A DNA stretch of 64,000 bases from Laetiporus sulphureus 93-53 (lineage: Eukaryota > Basidiomycota > Agaricomycetes > Polyporales > Laetiporaceae), in the NCBI RefSeq assembly GCF_001632365.1, contig NW_024468546.1, positions 189,499 through 253,498 of the forward strand, given 5' to 3'. Shown in pieces: positions 35,297 to 50,357 of the stretch. The translations under genes were made by a program, and so were the position numbers. The notes beneath the pieces are model-generated. The model saw only the letters and a program-made list of their open reading frames with translations, was not told the DNA's origin and did no database searches. The stretch's first letter is position 1. Each line of letters starts with the position of its first letter.

Positions 35297-35938
35297 ATGC
35301 TGTCCCCTGTGCGCTCTATCAAGGCATCGACGTCTGCTTCACGCTCCTTCGCCAACTTCTACCCAACTGTCCAGGGTTTCACGCCAAAGAAATGGGGCCT
35401 CGGCGGCCATCCTGCACCCAAGTCGCTTATCGTAGACGAGAGCGACGAACCCAAGAACCAACCATCCACCAGCGAGACTGCTGCGAGCAAGCCCTTAAAA
35501 CCGTCTAAGCCACCTCCTCGCGTGACACGCCTCGATAGCGGCCATGACGCGCAGCTCCTTCGCGAGTTCACGCGGCACCGCAAAGCAATAAAGGCGAAGC
35601 TGCCCGAGGGTTGGCAGCCCCCGCGAAAGCTCTCGCGCGAGGCTATGGAGGCCCTCCGCTACTCGCATCGTGTCGACCCGAACGTGGCCACCACTTCGGC
35701 GCTCGCAGATAACTTCCGCATCTCTCCCGAGGCCGTCCGCCGCATCCTTCGCAGCAAGTGGGAACCGAGCGCAGAGAAGCGTGCAAAGGTTCTGCAGCAG
35801 CAGCACGCACGTAAGGAGGCATGGTACAGGCAGATGAGAGAGGAGGAGCGGAAGAAGCAGGAGGAATGGGAGGAGGTGCACAGAAAGAAGCAGGAAGCGA
35901 CCTACACGCGGAAGAATGATAGATTGACATTGACATGA
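35297..35938 (+). CDS. RRG9: RRG9/neugrin-like mitochondrial protein
   Basis: An intronless frame of 213 residues from ATG 35297. The N-terminus (MLSPVRSIKASTSASRSFAN) is basic and Ser-rich, as in a mitochondrial presequence. The conserved core reads LPEGWQPPRKLSREAMEAL, YSHRVDPNVATTSALADNF and ISPEAVRRILRSKW, the neugrin/Rrg9 domain, followed by a long charged helix rich in Glu, Lys and Gln. In yeast Rrg9 is needed for respiratory growth and mitochondrial genome maintenance. The frame is open further upstream, but no upstream ATG exists in it. Confidence 0.85.
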   Translation: MLSPVRSIKASTSASRSFANFYPTVQGFTPKKWGLGGHPAPKSLIVDESDEPKNQPSTSETAASKPLKPSKPPPRVTRLDSGHDAQLLREFTRHRKAIKAKLPEGWQPPRKLSREAMEALRYSHRVDPNVATTSALADNFRISPEAVRRILRSKWEPSAEKRAKVLQQQHARKEAWYRQMREEERKKQEEWEEVHRKKQEATYTRKNDRLTLT

Positions 35939-36999
35939 TGGAGTTAGGGATGAATTGTGTGCGAATGAGAGGTCTGGAAGGTACGTCAGGGGTCATCATG
36001 CTCTCAATCTCATATGCTGCAGTGCTGTCTCTTACGGGAGTGTGTGCTAGATACGAAGCATGGTGTGGACGTTCACCGATCTGATGAAAAGCATCCAGTC
36101 GCGATGAACTCACCTGCAATTTGGTAGCTGCTATTCCTGACGTCGATTTTATAGGAGGAACTTGAATAGGATTAGGAAAGGCATCAAGCTCAAGCAGGGA
36201 GCGATCTTACGTCTGTCTCTCCTGGCATCCAGTACGTGCTGCAGTCTACCATGCTATCTGAAGTATGCTATGTTCAGCCCAAAGCATCGCCGCTAACGGA
36301 AGCACTATCTTACCCTTAATGCTATGCCATCACATTCTTTCAATATAAGTTCGTAATTTGAGCAAGTGCAGAACATCGTAGTCGGGTAATGATTCTTCGC
36401 TAATACGTGGGTCCACGGACCTCTGTCGACTTGTTCCCAAGCAGGTCGCTCCCATTGGGCTCCGATCCTGGCTCCAACAGCATCGCAACGAGCTTGCGAG
36501 GACGCACAGGAAGACGGCAGCAAAGCAGAAGGCGATGAAGACCCGGCAGGTTGACCTTAACATGAGAGTATTTGGGGCGATGTTTCTTTTTGAAGAGGCT
36601 CTGTAGACTGCCCTGTGAGCGCGGTCATGCGAGAGGCGCTGCATGCCTTTGGTGCATATTTGATGCACCTAGACATGTTTGCATCCCCGGCCCTTGTGGA
36701 GTTTGCGCGTGTTACAGATTCCAGACGTGGGTGGTCAATCGAACATGTCAGGACCGAGGGAGAGACGAGACATCCTTGCAGTGGTATCACACATGCAACT
36801 ACTTTGGCGTACGTCCCGGAATGGATGATCCTATCTGATTACTTATGCGTTGAGCAGGAAAGTAGTTCCGCTGCAGACAATATGGAGTATCGCCGATGAG
36901 ACAGCCGGTTGACTCTCAGTTCGCAATTGTTACTATCAGCAGTACTACCCAATCTATCACGAAGCCTTCCTTCTTTCGACATTAGATCATATCCAGTCA
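35939..36999. other. Intergenic, no supported gene
   Basis: Only short frames without domains. The region lies between the RRG9-like gene and the AIP1 relic. Confidence 0.4.
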
Positions 37000-37110
37000 C
37001 CGACACCTCGCCCATGGAACGTGATCTTCCACGTCCTCGCACCCCCGCGCTTGTAAGCTTGTTCTCGGACGCTAAAGCACGGCGCTGATGCATGGTGAGT
37101 ATCTTCCTGC
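37000..37110 (-). pseudogene. Relic of the AIP1 3' end
   Basis: On the minus strand one frame gives SENKLTSAG and another RTWKITFHG. The intact AIP1 gene at 53646 ends with SENKVASAGADGC and VRTWEITFHA. Nucleotide identity is obvious over about 90 bases (CATGGAACGTGATCTTCCAC against CATGGAATGTGATCTCCCAC). The relic has indels and lacks the rest of the gene. It lies on the opposite flank of the GMC array from the intact gene. Confidence 0.78.
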
Positions 37111-38146
37111 CCGAACTGCAGAAGCGGACTTTCTGATTCTGTGAATGCCCTTCGCTCATGGGGTTTGCTCATAAAAGATTGTGCGGAGAAGCGCGCAAAT
37201 CACACCCACGAGTCGAAGCAATCGCGTCACTCTGCGACCGCGCTCGGTGCGAATGCCAACTTGAGCTTGGGACGCGTCTAATTGATCCCATCTTACTTAG
37301 CATATGCGTGGACCGCCCGATAGACATGGAATGAAGAGTAGTGCATAAGTAGACGCTATCTTTTGGACGGGTATCAGACGCCACTTACCTTACTTTGAAC
37401 AACTTTGCGCGTCCTCTCCTTGGTAATGCAGGACCTCGGTGATGTCTCAAGTGTTTCACTGCCAGCTCGACGACGGAAGCTGAATCTGGCCTACGTTTCG
37501 GCGAGAATATTAGTGCATATGCGTCAGCAAAATGATTGTGGTTGTGGCGCGGGCATACGAGCTTGGACGAGTTGCAGCCCATTACTAACTCGATGAATCA
37601 CTGTACGGGGCCGACAAGTGTCTATTGCTGGTATAATCCTCCGATGTACGTCGGAAGATGCTACGGGGTACCTGAGAGGAATCAATCTCTAGACTCTGAC
37701 ACATGGATATTTCGCGGATTTAGGGTGATTTAGGGTGAGTTCTGATGCAAGTTGTCACGAAACTACTAATGATAGGACACCAAGCTCATCTTAAGGATAT
37801 CACACTAATGTTGTTAAGTCCTTGTATGGTGACGTGACCCCGAGATACCTTAACCACGTTTCTACGAGGTAGAAGGCAAGTTTCTTGACTTGATATGTCT
37901 CGCTCGTTGCAGCGCCCCTTACAGTGATTATTAGTGTCTCGGATCTGGCAGCCGTGGGAGTCAATCTCATTTGTGACGCTGGCTGCGACAAGTATCAATG
38001 TTTAGCGTTGATGTTCATCGGCTGTACGTGAACATCAGAGCTTTGACGTTGGTGTTGCATGTTTGAACATGTAAGCATTTTTGAACATGTAAGCATTGCA
38101 ATGCCGAATATACGAACAGGCATCCGAACGCGGCCTTCACAATGTG

Positions 38147-38153
38147 TATATAA
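38147..38153 (+). promoter_or_regulatory. TATA box of GMC1
   Basis: TATATAA 98 bp before the ATG, followed by a C-rich leader (CTCTCGCCAATCCCCAATTC). The same arrangement is present before GMC2 (TATATA at 41924) and GMC3 (TATATAA at 46291). About 50-90 bp further up is an 18-bp tandem repeat containing TTGAACATGTAAGCA (38061-38097). Confidence 0.6.
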
Positions 38154-38244
38154 TGTGGATTCCTCTCGCCAATCCCCAATTCAGCAGCACGCGCACTGTG
38201 CTCCCCCTGCCGGCAATTATTGCCTCCACCGTCACTTAGCGAAG

Positions 38245-40765
38245 ATGCACGCGATTCTTGCGGCTTTGCTGTCTCTCGCGACGCTCGTGGGCGCTGCGCT
38301 TTATTCGGACCCGGCTCAGCTCCCTCAGAAGGAGTACGACTTTGTCATTGTTGGCGGTGAGTCTCACACCCTTCGTCCATAATCGACTTCGCGGCTGCGT
38401 TGACTGATGCTTTGCGATTCCATCTAGGCGGCACAGCAGGCAACGTCCTTGCAGCCCGTCTAAGCGAAGTTTCCAACTTTTCCGTCCTCATCATCGAGGC
38501 CGGTCCTTCGTGCGTGCACACTGTCCACCAAAGTTCCTGTACCTAATCCATCGGGTTTACGATGCAGAAACTTGGATTATCCGGAAATTGCCGTCCCGTT
38601 CCTCGAGTTCTCCGAGGTCATCTCCAATCCAAACATATCCTGGAATTATGATACTACACCACAGATTGGTCTCAATAACCGCTCTATCAACTATCCTCGT
38701 GGCAAGGTGCTCGGTGGCTGCAGCTCGATCAGTGCGTTCATTCTCGATCATGCATGTGCAATAATAGACAAAGTGTATCTGATCCATATGCGCTCTTTCC
38801 TGCAGACGTCATGGTATGGACACGTACCTCCGTCGACGATTGGGATCGCTATGCGGCCGTCACAGGCGATCCTGGGTGGTCTTGGGATGCTATGCTCCCT
38901 TACATGCTCAAGGTATGTCGCCCACTCTCTCCCCTCTGTAGCTAGTCTTTCTCACCCGCCTCCAGACGGAAAGCCTCGTCCCACCTGCATCAAACCCTAC
39001 ACCAGCCAACCCGGGCTCTGGGGAGTTCAACTACGCTACCGACTACGGCAGGCTCAACCCTGCAGTGCACAACACGACGGGCCCGGTGGACATCAGCCTC
39101 TCGGGCTATCCCGGGGACATCGCCTCGCGAGTCTTCCAAACGTCCTTCCAACTGCCGGAGACGTTCCCGTACGTGCTTGACATGAACGCGGGGTACCCCC
39201 TCGGCGTGGGTGAGTATCCATGATGTGCATGCACCAGTGATTATCGACTCATTGGTTACAGGCTTCGCGCAGTTCGCCATCAACAGCCTTGGGAGGCGGA
39301 GTAGCTCTGCAACGGCATACCTCGAGCCGGCGATTAATCGCTCTAACCTCGACGTACTCATCACTACGCAGGTGACACGCCTCATTGCGGCCGCAGACTC
39401 GACCAATACGAGCCTGCCGACGTTCAGTGCAGTCGAAATGGCGCAAAGTGCGAATGGTACGCTCCTTCTGCCCTCTCTGATTTCGCCGTTCATGTCATCC
39501 ATGCTACACAGCCACCCGTTACACCGTCTCCGCGAGCAAAGAGGTCATCCTCTCCGCAGGAGCAATCAACACGCCGCAGCTACTCCTACTGTCGGGGATT
39601 GGCGCACCTTCCTCTCTCGCTGCGCACAATATCACCTTGCTCGTCAACTCGTCCGGCGTCGGTGTCGACCTGCAGGACCACCCGCTGCTCCAAAGCCACT
39701 GGTATGTCAACTCGACTGGTACGTTTGACACAACCCTGCGGAATGCGACTCTGCAGGCGGAGGACTTGTCCTTGTGGGAGAGTAAAGGACGCGGTCCGTA
39801 CGTTGGCCCCGGCAATGTCCAGATTGCATGGACGAAGCTGGAGAACGAGAGCGCTGTGTTTGGGTCGGGCGGATATGTGGACCCGTCGGCGGGCCCGAGC
39901 AGTCCGAATATCGAGATACTGCCACTTGTGAGTGGGTCTGAGCTAACTCAACCGTTTCCTGCGCTGTGAGCTGATTGATCCTTTTTTCTCCCCTTCTGAT
40001 GTGCAGGATGGGTTTGTGTCGCTTATCGAAAGTCTGCCTGACACGGGTAACTTCCTCACGATGCTGACAAGCGTCGTGTCTCCCGCATCACGTACGTCTC
40101 TCTTTTCATAATGTGCCCAATACTGTCCATTCTCTGACGTTTTCATTTTGTCCATATCAACCTTGTCCGCACGTGTGCATACCGTTGTTGCCTTTCGCAC
40201 CGACACATTCACGCGTCGCTGACAATGAACATGACATCGATGCACTCCAATATACGCGCGGCCAGGCGGCAGCGTCACACTCGCCTCCGCCGATCCATTT
40301 GACGCACCGTTGATCGACCCGGGTTTCCTTTCCAATCCATATGACTTGCTGGCGGCAGTGCAGGCCGTCAATCAATCGCGTCAATTCCTCTCCGCACCGA
40401 CGTGGGATGACTACATCCTGCGCGAGGCGCCCGACCTCGCCGCTGCGCAGAGCGAAGCGGAACTCGTTGCATTTGTGCGCAATGGAACGACGACCATTTG
40501 GCACCCCACGGCGACGGCGCGCATGGGAGCGCTGGACGACGAACTGGCGGTGCTCACATCGGACTTGCGGGTGAAGGGCGCGCAGGGACTGCGCGTCGTG
40601 GATGCTTCGATATTTGTGAGCACTCTCGCGACTTATGCCGCGCACGGCAGTATGCTGATGCGTTTTTGGTAGCCGTATGTCCCCTCAGGACACCCGCAGG
40701 CGTGCGTATATGCGGTAGCGGAGCGCGCCGCGGACCTGATCAAGGAGGCTTGGGGCGTACTTTGA
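38245..40765 (+). CDS. GMC oxidoreductase, aryl-alcohol-oxidase-like, copy 1
   Basis: Ten exons: 38245-38356, 38428-38509, 38568-38731, 38806-38912, 38966-39209, 39262-39456, 39512-39927, 40007-40091, 40266-40615 and 40673-40765; 615 residues. It starts with a secretion signal ([18 protein letters not shown]). FAD Rossmann motif [19 protein letters not shown] signature 1 [13 protein letters not shown], signature 2 [15 protein letters not shown], and the two active-site histidines in [11 protein letters not shown] and [20 protein letters not shown]. Many N-glycosylation sites (NISWN, NITLL, NSSG). Such secreted flavoenzymes oxidise alcohols and release hydrogen peroxide for lignocellulose attack; the exact substrate is unknown. 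Confidence 0.93.
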
Positions 40766-41037
40766 GAACCGATTTGCAATACTGTATGGAAAATCATTGA
40801 TCATTGTTCGAATGTGATTAATTGTATAGACTTTCGATTATTACAGATCAGATCATGTGGGGCATGCCTGTCCTATCTACGAGGCCGAACTCCGAGCCAC
40901 ACGTTTTCTCCAATGTCAAACGATGCCCCAGAGCCTAGTGCTTTGTATCCTTGAACCTACATATCAGACAGCAGAAGGCTCGACCAGGCTCGATATGAAC
41001 TGAATAAAATGATTCACTAAAGCGAGCGTGAAAGCAT

Positions 41038-44716
<3,679 letters not shown>

Positions 44717-45491
44717 GACCGCCCGCAAGACACGGAATGTTGAAGACTAGCGCCTAAGTAGATCATCTGTCTTTTCAACGCCCTGCTCTTGGTAACACAG
44801 CAACTAACGCACAGATTGCTAGCTAGGACCGCAGCCTCGTTACGAGAATAACAAAGCTGGACAGAGCGTAACATGTGCATGCGTGCCTTGAAAGCCGGGA
44901 TTCAAGTGTTTCACCAGTGCGAGCTCGGCAACGGACTCAGGTACCAAACTCCGTCTGTGATTCGGCGAACACCACAACACATATGTGTCAGCACAATGAT
45001 TGTGGCGCAGGTGCAGGCATACAATGATGGGCGAGTTCAAACAGCCCATCACTAACTCAATTAATTATCGCACGGGACCGGCAAGTGTATACTGCTGGTG
45101 TAATCCTCCGATGTGCGTGGGAAGACGTCGTGGAATGCCTTGGAGGAATCAATTTTTGAGACATGGACATTTCGCGGATTCAGCGCTATTTGGGGTGAGT
45201 TTGAATGGAAGTTGTCACGAAATCTTGAGGTTCTCTAGAATGTCACACTGACATCGTAAAGTCCTTGTAAGGTGACCCCAAGATACCTCAACTGTGTTGC
45301 TACAAGGCAGAAGGCCAGTGCTTACTTCAAGTGACTTTATATCTCGCTCGTCGCAGCATCCCTCACAAAGATTGTTAGTGTCGCGGATTCGGCAGTCGTG
45401 GGAGTTAATTGCCTCTGTGATACTGACAGCAGCGAATATCAATATTTAGCATTGACGTTCACCGGCTGTGCGTGAATATCAGAACTTTGAC

Positions 45492-46241
45492 GTTGGCGCT
45501 GAATTCTTTTTTTGATATGGCCTGGGGGCAATTATTTGCGGATTAACCCCGCCAGGCCGGCAGTCGACCAGGATTTCACCTGAAAAGGAATAGAGCTCCA
45601 GGGAGGAAATTCTTTTATACACACCCACAGGAGCCAGTGTGGGACTCAGAGAAAACATCATCGAGACCGGTACTCAGCCGGCAGCCCTCCGGTCACCCAA
45701 TACCCACTAGTAAACCTCCGTCTCCTGCAACCAGTCATCAGGTAGAGTGTGCTCATTGAGCAGCACGTGTTGAGCACTGTGTTTCCGTAGAGAGCCTTCT
45801 GGCCACAATGTTTACGGGTCATCGCGCGTCCAACCGTCAGACGGGTGGTCAGCAGGCCAATCCAGTGGTTATGCGCTGCACTAAGGGAAGTGTCTCCAGG
45901 CCGCCTGGTCGTCACTATGCCTGTGCCTGATCACACGCTCATTACGTAGGTTCCAGATGAGGTAGGTTGACTCCGAGATGAGGATGCGATATAGGCGTGT
46001 GGCGCCTGGACGGCGCCTGCCTTCGTCATCACTGAACGACCTCAATGCGCATCCTAGCAGCCCTCCAAAACGTAGCTACGGCCAATCACTGTGTTTGCCC
46101 CCCCACAGCCGCTGGGCCAGGTCCCAGAACAATTGGCAGCCAACCACCGAGCACTCGAGGAAGATGTGTTCGAGGGACTTCTCCTCGCGCTCGACATGGC
46201 ACACGGTGCAGAGGGCTCGGTGCTCGTAGTTGGCGCTGAAT
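45492..46241 (-). mobile_element. 5'-truncated LINE with 13-bp target duplication
   Basis: The body 45505-46228 is flanked by GTTGGCGCTGAAT at 45492-45504 and 46229-46241. A poly-T run just inside the left end is the reverse complement of the 3' poly-A tail, so the element is on the minus strand. Minus-strand translation gives a zinc-knuckle-like end of a LINE ORF2: CTVCHVEREEKSLEHIFLEC followed by LFWDLAQRLWGG, the zf-RVT domain that follows RNase H in basidiomycete LINEs. A downstream part contains LLNEHTLPDDWLQETEV in a shifted frame. It is a dead 3' fragment inserted after the array was duplicated, because units 1, 2 and 4 lack it. Confidence 0.92.
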
Positions 46242-46388
46242 GTTTGAATATCGGAACCTTAGAGCATCCGAGCGCGGCCTTCGCACTGCGTATATAATCT
46301 GAACTTCCTTCACCAATGCTCACTTCAGCAGTACGCTCACCGTGCTTCCCCGGCCAACAATTATTGCCTCCACTTTCACTTAGCGAAG

Positions 46389-48871
46389 ATGCACGCGATT
46401 CTTGCGGCTTTGCTGTCTCTCGCGACGCTCGTGGGCGCTGCGCTTTATTCGGACCCGGCTCAGCTCCCTCAGAAGGAGTATGACTTTGTCATTGTTGGCG
46501 GTGGGTCTCACACCTTTGTCCATCATCGGCGTCGCGTCTGCGTCAACTGATCCTTTGCGATTCCCATCCAGGCGGCACAGCGGGCAACGTCCTTGCGGTC
46601 CGTCTAAGCGAAGTTTCCAGCTTTTCCGTCCTCGTCATCGAGGCTGGTCCTTCGTGCGTATCCGCTATCCACCAATGTTCCCGTACCTAATTCAGAGGTC
46701 TTACCACCCAGAAACACGGAATATCCGGAAATTGCAATCCCTTTTGAGTTCTCCTCGGTGCTCGCCAATCCGAATATATCCTGGAACTATTACACTACAC
46801 CGCAGATTGGTCTCAACAACCGCTCTATCAGCTACCCTCGTGGCAAGGTCCTCGGTGGCTCCAGCTCAATTAGTGCGTTCGCTCCCGATCACGCATGTGC
46901 AACAAGTCATGAGGTGTATCTGATCCGTACGCGCGCTTTCTTGCAGACGCCATGATATGGACGCGCACCTCCGTCGACGATTGGGATCGCTATGCGGCCG
47001 TCACAGGCGATCCTGGGTGGTCTTGGAATGCTATGTTTCCTTACATGCTCAGGGTATGTTGCCCACTCTTTCCCCTCTGTAACTTATCTTCCTCACCCGC
47101 CTCCAGACGGAAGGCCTCGTCCCACCTGCATCAGACCCTACACCAGCCAACCCCGGATCCGGGGAGTTCAACTTTGCTACCGACTACGGCAGGCTCAACC
47201 CTGCCGTGCACAACACTACGGGCCCAGTTAATGTCAGCCTCGCGGGTTATCCCGGTGACATCACCTCGCGAGTTTTCCAAACATCGTTCGAACTGCCCGA
47301 GCTGTTCCCATACGTACTCGACGCTAACGCAGGATACCCGCTCGGTGTGGGTGAGTAATCATGGTGTGCATGCACCGGCGATTACTGACGTGTTGGGTGC
47401 AGGCTTCGCGCAGTACTCCATCAACAGCCTTGGGAGACGGAGCAGCTCTGCAACGGCATATCTCGAGCCGGCGATCAATCGCTCTAACCTCGACGTGCTC
47501 ATCACCACGCAGGTGACGCGCCTTATTGCCGCCGTGGACTCGGCGATTACGAGCCTGCCGACGTTCACTACAGTCGAGATAGCACAGAGTGCTAACGGTG
47601 CGCTCTTCCTGGCCTCCTCGCTTTCGACGTTCATGTCATCCATGCTATACAGGTACACGCTACACCGTCTCTGCGAACAAGGAGATCATCCTCTCCGCAG
47701 GATCAATCAACACGCCACAGCTACTCCTACTGTCGGGGATTGGCGCACCGTCCGCGCTCGCTGCGCACGATATCACCCTGCTCGTCAATTCGTCCGGCGT
47801 CGGTGCCGGGCTGCAGGACCACCCGTCGCTCGAAAGCCAGTGGTATGTCAACTCGACCGGTACGTTCGACACTGTCCTCCGGAATGCGACTCTGCAGGCG
47901 GAAGCATTATCCCTGTGGGAAAGTGAAGGACGCGGTCTGTACGTTGAGCCCGGCGACGTCCAGGTCGTGTGGAAGAGGCTAGAGAACGAGAACGTTGTCT
48001 TTGGACCGGGCGGGTATCTGGATCCCGCAGCGGGCCCGAGCAGTCCACATATCGAGATGTTGCCAAATGTGAGTGTGTCTGTGCTACCTGGACCGTGTCC
48101 TTTGGTGTGAGTTGATTCTCCGCTTCTGGTGTACAGGATGGATTTGTGTCGATTATCGAAAGTCTGCCTGACACGGGTAACTTCCTCACGATGGTGACGA
48201 GCGTCGTGTCCCCCGCATCACGTACGTCTCTTCAAAATTGTGCCAAACACTCTCCGTTCTGACGTTCTCATTTTGTCCATATCGATCTTGTTGCACGTGT
48301 GCATACCGTTGTCTTTTGTACCGACACATTTCGCTGGCTTTGAACATGACTCCCACCTACGCTTGGCCAGGCGGCAGCGTCACACTCGCCTCCGCCGATC
48401 CGTTTGACGCACCGTTGATTGACCCGGGTCTCCTCTCTGACCCATTTGACGTGCTCGCGGCAGTGCAGTCTGTCAATCAATCGCGTCAATTCCTCTCCGC
48501 ACCGACGTGGGATGACTACATCCTGCGCGAGGCGCCCGACCTCGCCGCCGCGCAGAGCGAAGCGGAGCTCGAGGCGTACGCGCGCAACGGAGCGTCGACC
48601 ATTTGGCACCCCACGGCGACGGCGCGCATGGGTGCGCCGGACGACGAACTGGCGGTGCTCACATCGGACCTGCGGGTCAAGGGTGCGCAGGGACTGCGCG
48701 TCGTGGATGCTTCGATATTTGTGAGCGCTTTCTGCACCTTACGCTGCGGATGGCAGTGTGCTGATGTGTTTTTGCTAGCCGTATGTCCCCGCGGGGCACC
48801 CACAGGCGTGCGTATATGCGGTGGCGGAGCGCGCCGCGGATCTTATCAAGGAGGCTTGGGGCGTACTCTGA
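46389..48871 (+). CDS. GMC oxidoreductase, aryl-alcohol-oxidase-like, copy 3
   Basis: Ten exons as in copy 1 (last exon 48779-48871). Signal peptide identical to copy 1 over its first 18 residues. [42 protein letters not shown], then [11 protein letters not shown] and the [18 protein letters not shown] histidine. One in-frame codon is missing in AIPFEFSS relative to VPFLEFSE of copy 1. Its TATA box is TATATAA at 46291. All frames are open. The LINE inserted 160 bp upstream of the start codon now lies between the conserved distal block and the TATA region, so distal control could be altered. Confidence 0.9.
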
Positions 48872-49491
48872 GGACTGACTTGCATTATTTTATGGACTAT
48901 CACGAGTGTTAGTTCGTACCTAGTGTCACAGCCTTGAAGTTACAGGAACAGAAAAGATGGACGGAGCGTATCATGTGCATGCGTGCCTGGAAAAGACAGG
49001 ATCCAAGTGTTTTACTGAGAGCTCGGCGACGGAAGGTATCAAACTCCGTCCGTGGTTCGGCGAGCGTATTAATACATATGCATCAGCACAATGATTGCGG
49101 TGCAGGCAGGCGAGTTACAGCCCCTTACTAACTCGATCTATCATTGTAAGGACCGGAAAGTGTACATTGATGGTATAATCCTCCGATGTACGTGGGAAGG
49201 TGTCGTGGAATACCTGGGAGGAATCAGTCTCTGCGATCGTGGATTCAAGGTTATTTATGGTCAGTCTTGATGCAAAATGTCACGAAATATTGAACGATAA
49301 GCGGCCCAAGTTCACCTTGAGCTCTCTAGGGTGTCGCACTGAGGCTGCAAGGTCCTTGTTAGGTGGCCCACTACACCTCAGCTGCTTTTCTAGTATCTAC
49401 GAGGTAGAAGGCGAGTACCTCGAACAGTCACATCATGATATAGCTCGCTCGTTGCAGCGTCACGGATCTGAAAGGCGCGAGGGTTAATCAA

Positions 49492-49741
49492 TATCACAAC
49501 AGACATGATGCGATTTATCAATGTGGGAAATTGTGTGTGAATGTCAACTGATTTCTTACACATGCGACAAATATTTGCAACCATGGCATTTCATGTCGAA
49601 AATGTTTCCCTTTGGCTGCAAATGTGCGCTATTTGCCGTTTAAATGCTACATTGGCAAACCTTTATCACAAGTGTAAGACATCAGCCGACATTTCCACAC
49701 TATTTTCCACATTTTAAAATCGCATCATGTCTGCCGTGTAT
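49492..49741. mobile_element. Foldback MITE with TAT target duplication
   Basis: The body 49495-49738 (244 bp) is almost one large hairpin. Its first ~100 bases pair with the inverse complement of its last ~100 with no gap, best over the outer 70. Termini read CACAACAGACATGATGCG and, inverted, CACGGCAGACATGATGCG. It is flanked by TAT on both sides (49492-49494 and 49739-49741). Units 2 and 3 carry the uninterrupted site with one TAT (CAATATTTAGC), and unit 1 has a near match. No coding capacity; mobilised in trans by an unknown transposase. Confidence 0.9.
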
Positions 49742-49799
49742 TTAGCGTTGAGGTGCGGGAATATCAGAACTTTGACGTTGACTCTGAACGTTTATGAAA

Positions 49800-50357
49800 T
49801 AGAATGACAGGAAGCAGGTTAAGCACTGTACTCACCGAGTCTACCAACTCAGGAGGAGAGGAAATGCAGGCGAGAAGGACGGCGGACTGCCGTGTTGAGC
49901 GAGCGTCTGGACGGACTGGGAGTTGCCGTCTGACGCGGCCACATGACTTGTTCTGTTTTAAGAGTATGCATTTCCTCATTTGTCCGAACCTGTACTGATT
50001 TGGGCACTACCACCTTCGATAGTTTCATCGTCGTTCCATGACTTCGTTACATGAATCACTGTCGGATGTCTGTCTCGCGCGTGTACTTAAGGCGCACCCC
50101 CACCCTGGGATGGAGCACTTGCTTTTCCCTCTCAAACTCATCTCGTGCTCTCGGAACAGTAATCTCGGCTGATCAAGCTCTCGAATTAGTTTACTCTGTG
50201 TATTGCTCTCGTCTCACGTATACCTACGTCTGGTGTCGCTGATTTCTACTGAAACTCCACGCGACCAGTCTGGCATCTCTGTCGACGACCCAACGCATAC
50301 CTCCGCTCTACTGAGTTGGATTGCCGTACGCGGTAACCTCTTTTTCACTCAGCCAGG
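49800..50357 (+). promoter_or_regulatory. Divergent proximal promoter of GMC4
   Basis: The 5' flank of GMC4 from about 49800 to the ATG shares no visible sequence with the other three copies. It lacks their TATATAA plus CCAATG leader and instead has a C/T-rich leader (about 50100-50350) and a TACTTAA at 50084. Different expression from the other copies is an inference. Confidence 0.5.

Larger units (their letters stand above)
37301..41037 (+). repeat. GMC tandem array, unit 1
   Basis: First of four duplicated units. It starts near GACCGCCCGATAGACATGG, spans about 0.94 kb of upstream sequence and the GMC1 gene, and ends where the same motif recurs (41038). Upstream sequence is collinear with units 2-4 (for example TGTACTGCTGGT-type and CAATGATTGTGG words), so the duplications carried the promoter. 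Confidence 0.8.
44717..48904 (+). repeat. GMC tandem array, unit 3
   Basis: Third unit, longer only because of a 0.74-kb LINE insertion in its upstream block (45492-46241). The right end is truncated relative to units 1 and 2 and joins unit 4 around 48905. Confidence 0.75.

Noticed and set aside
38572..39180. Long Arg/Pro/Ser-rich frames within the GMC genes (similar ones at 46952-47926 and 50467-51555)
   Set aside because: They run through introns in the wrong phase; the spliced GMC model explains the region.
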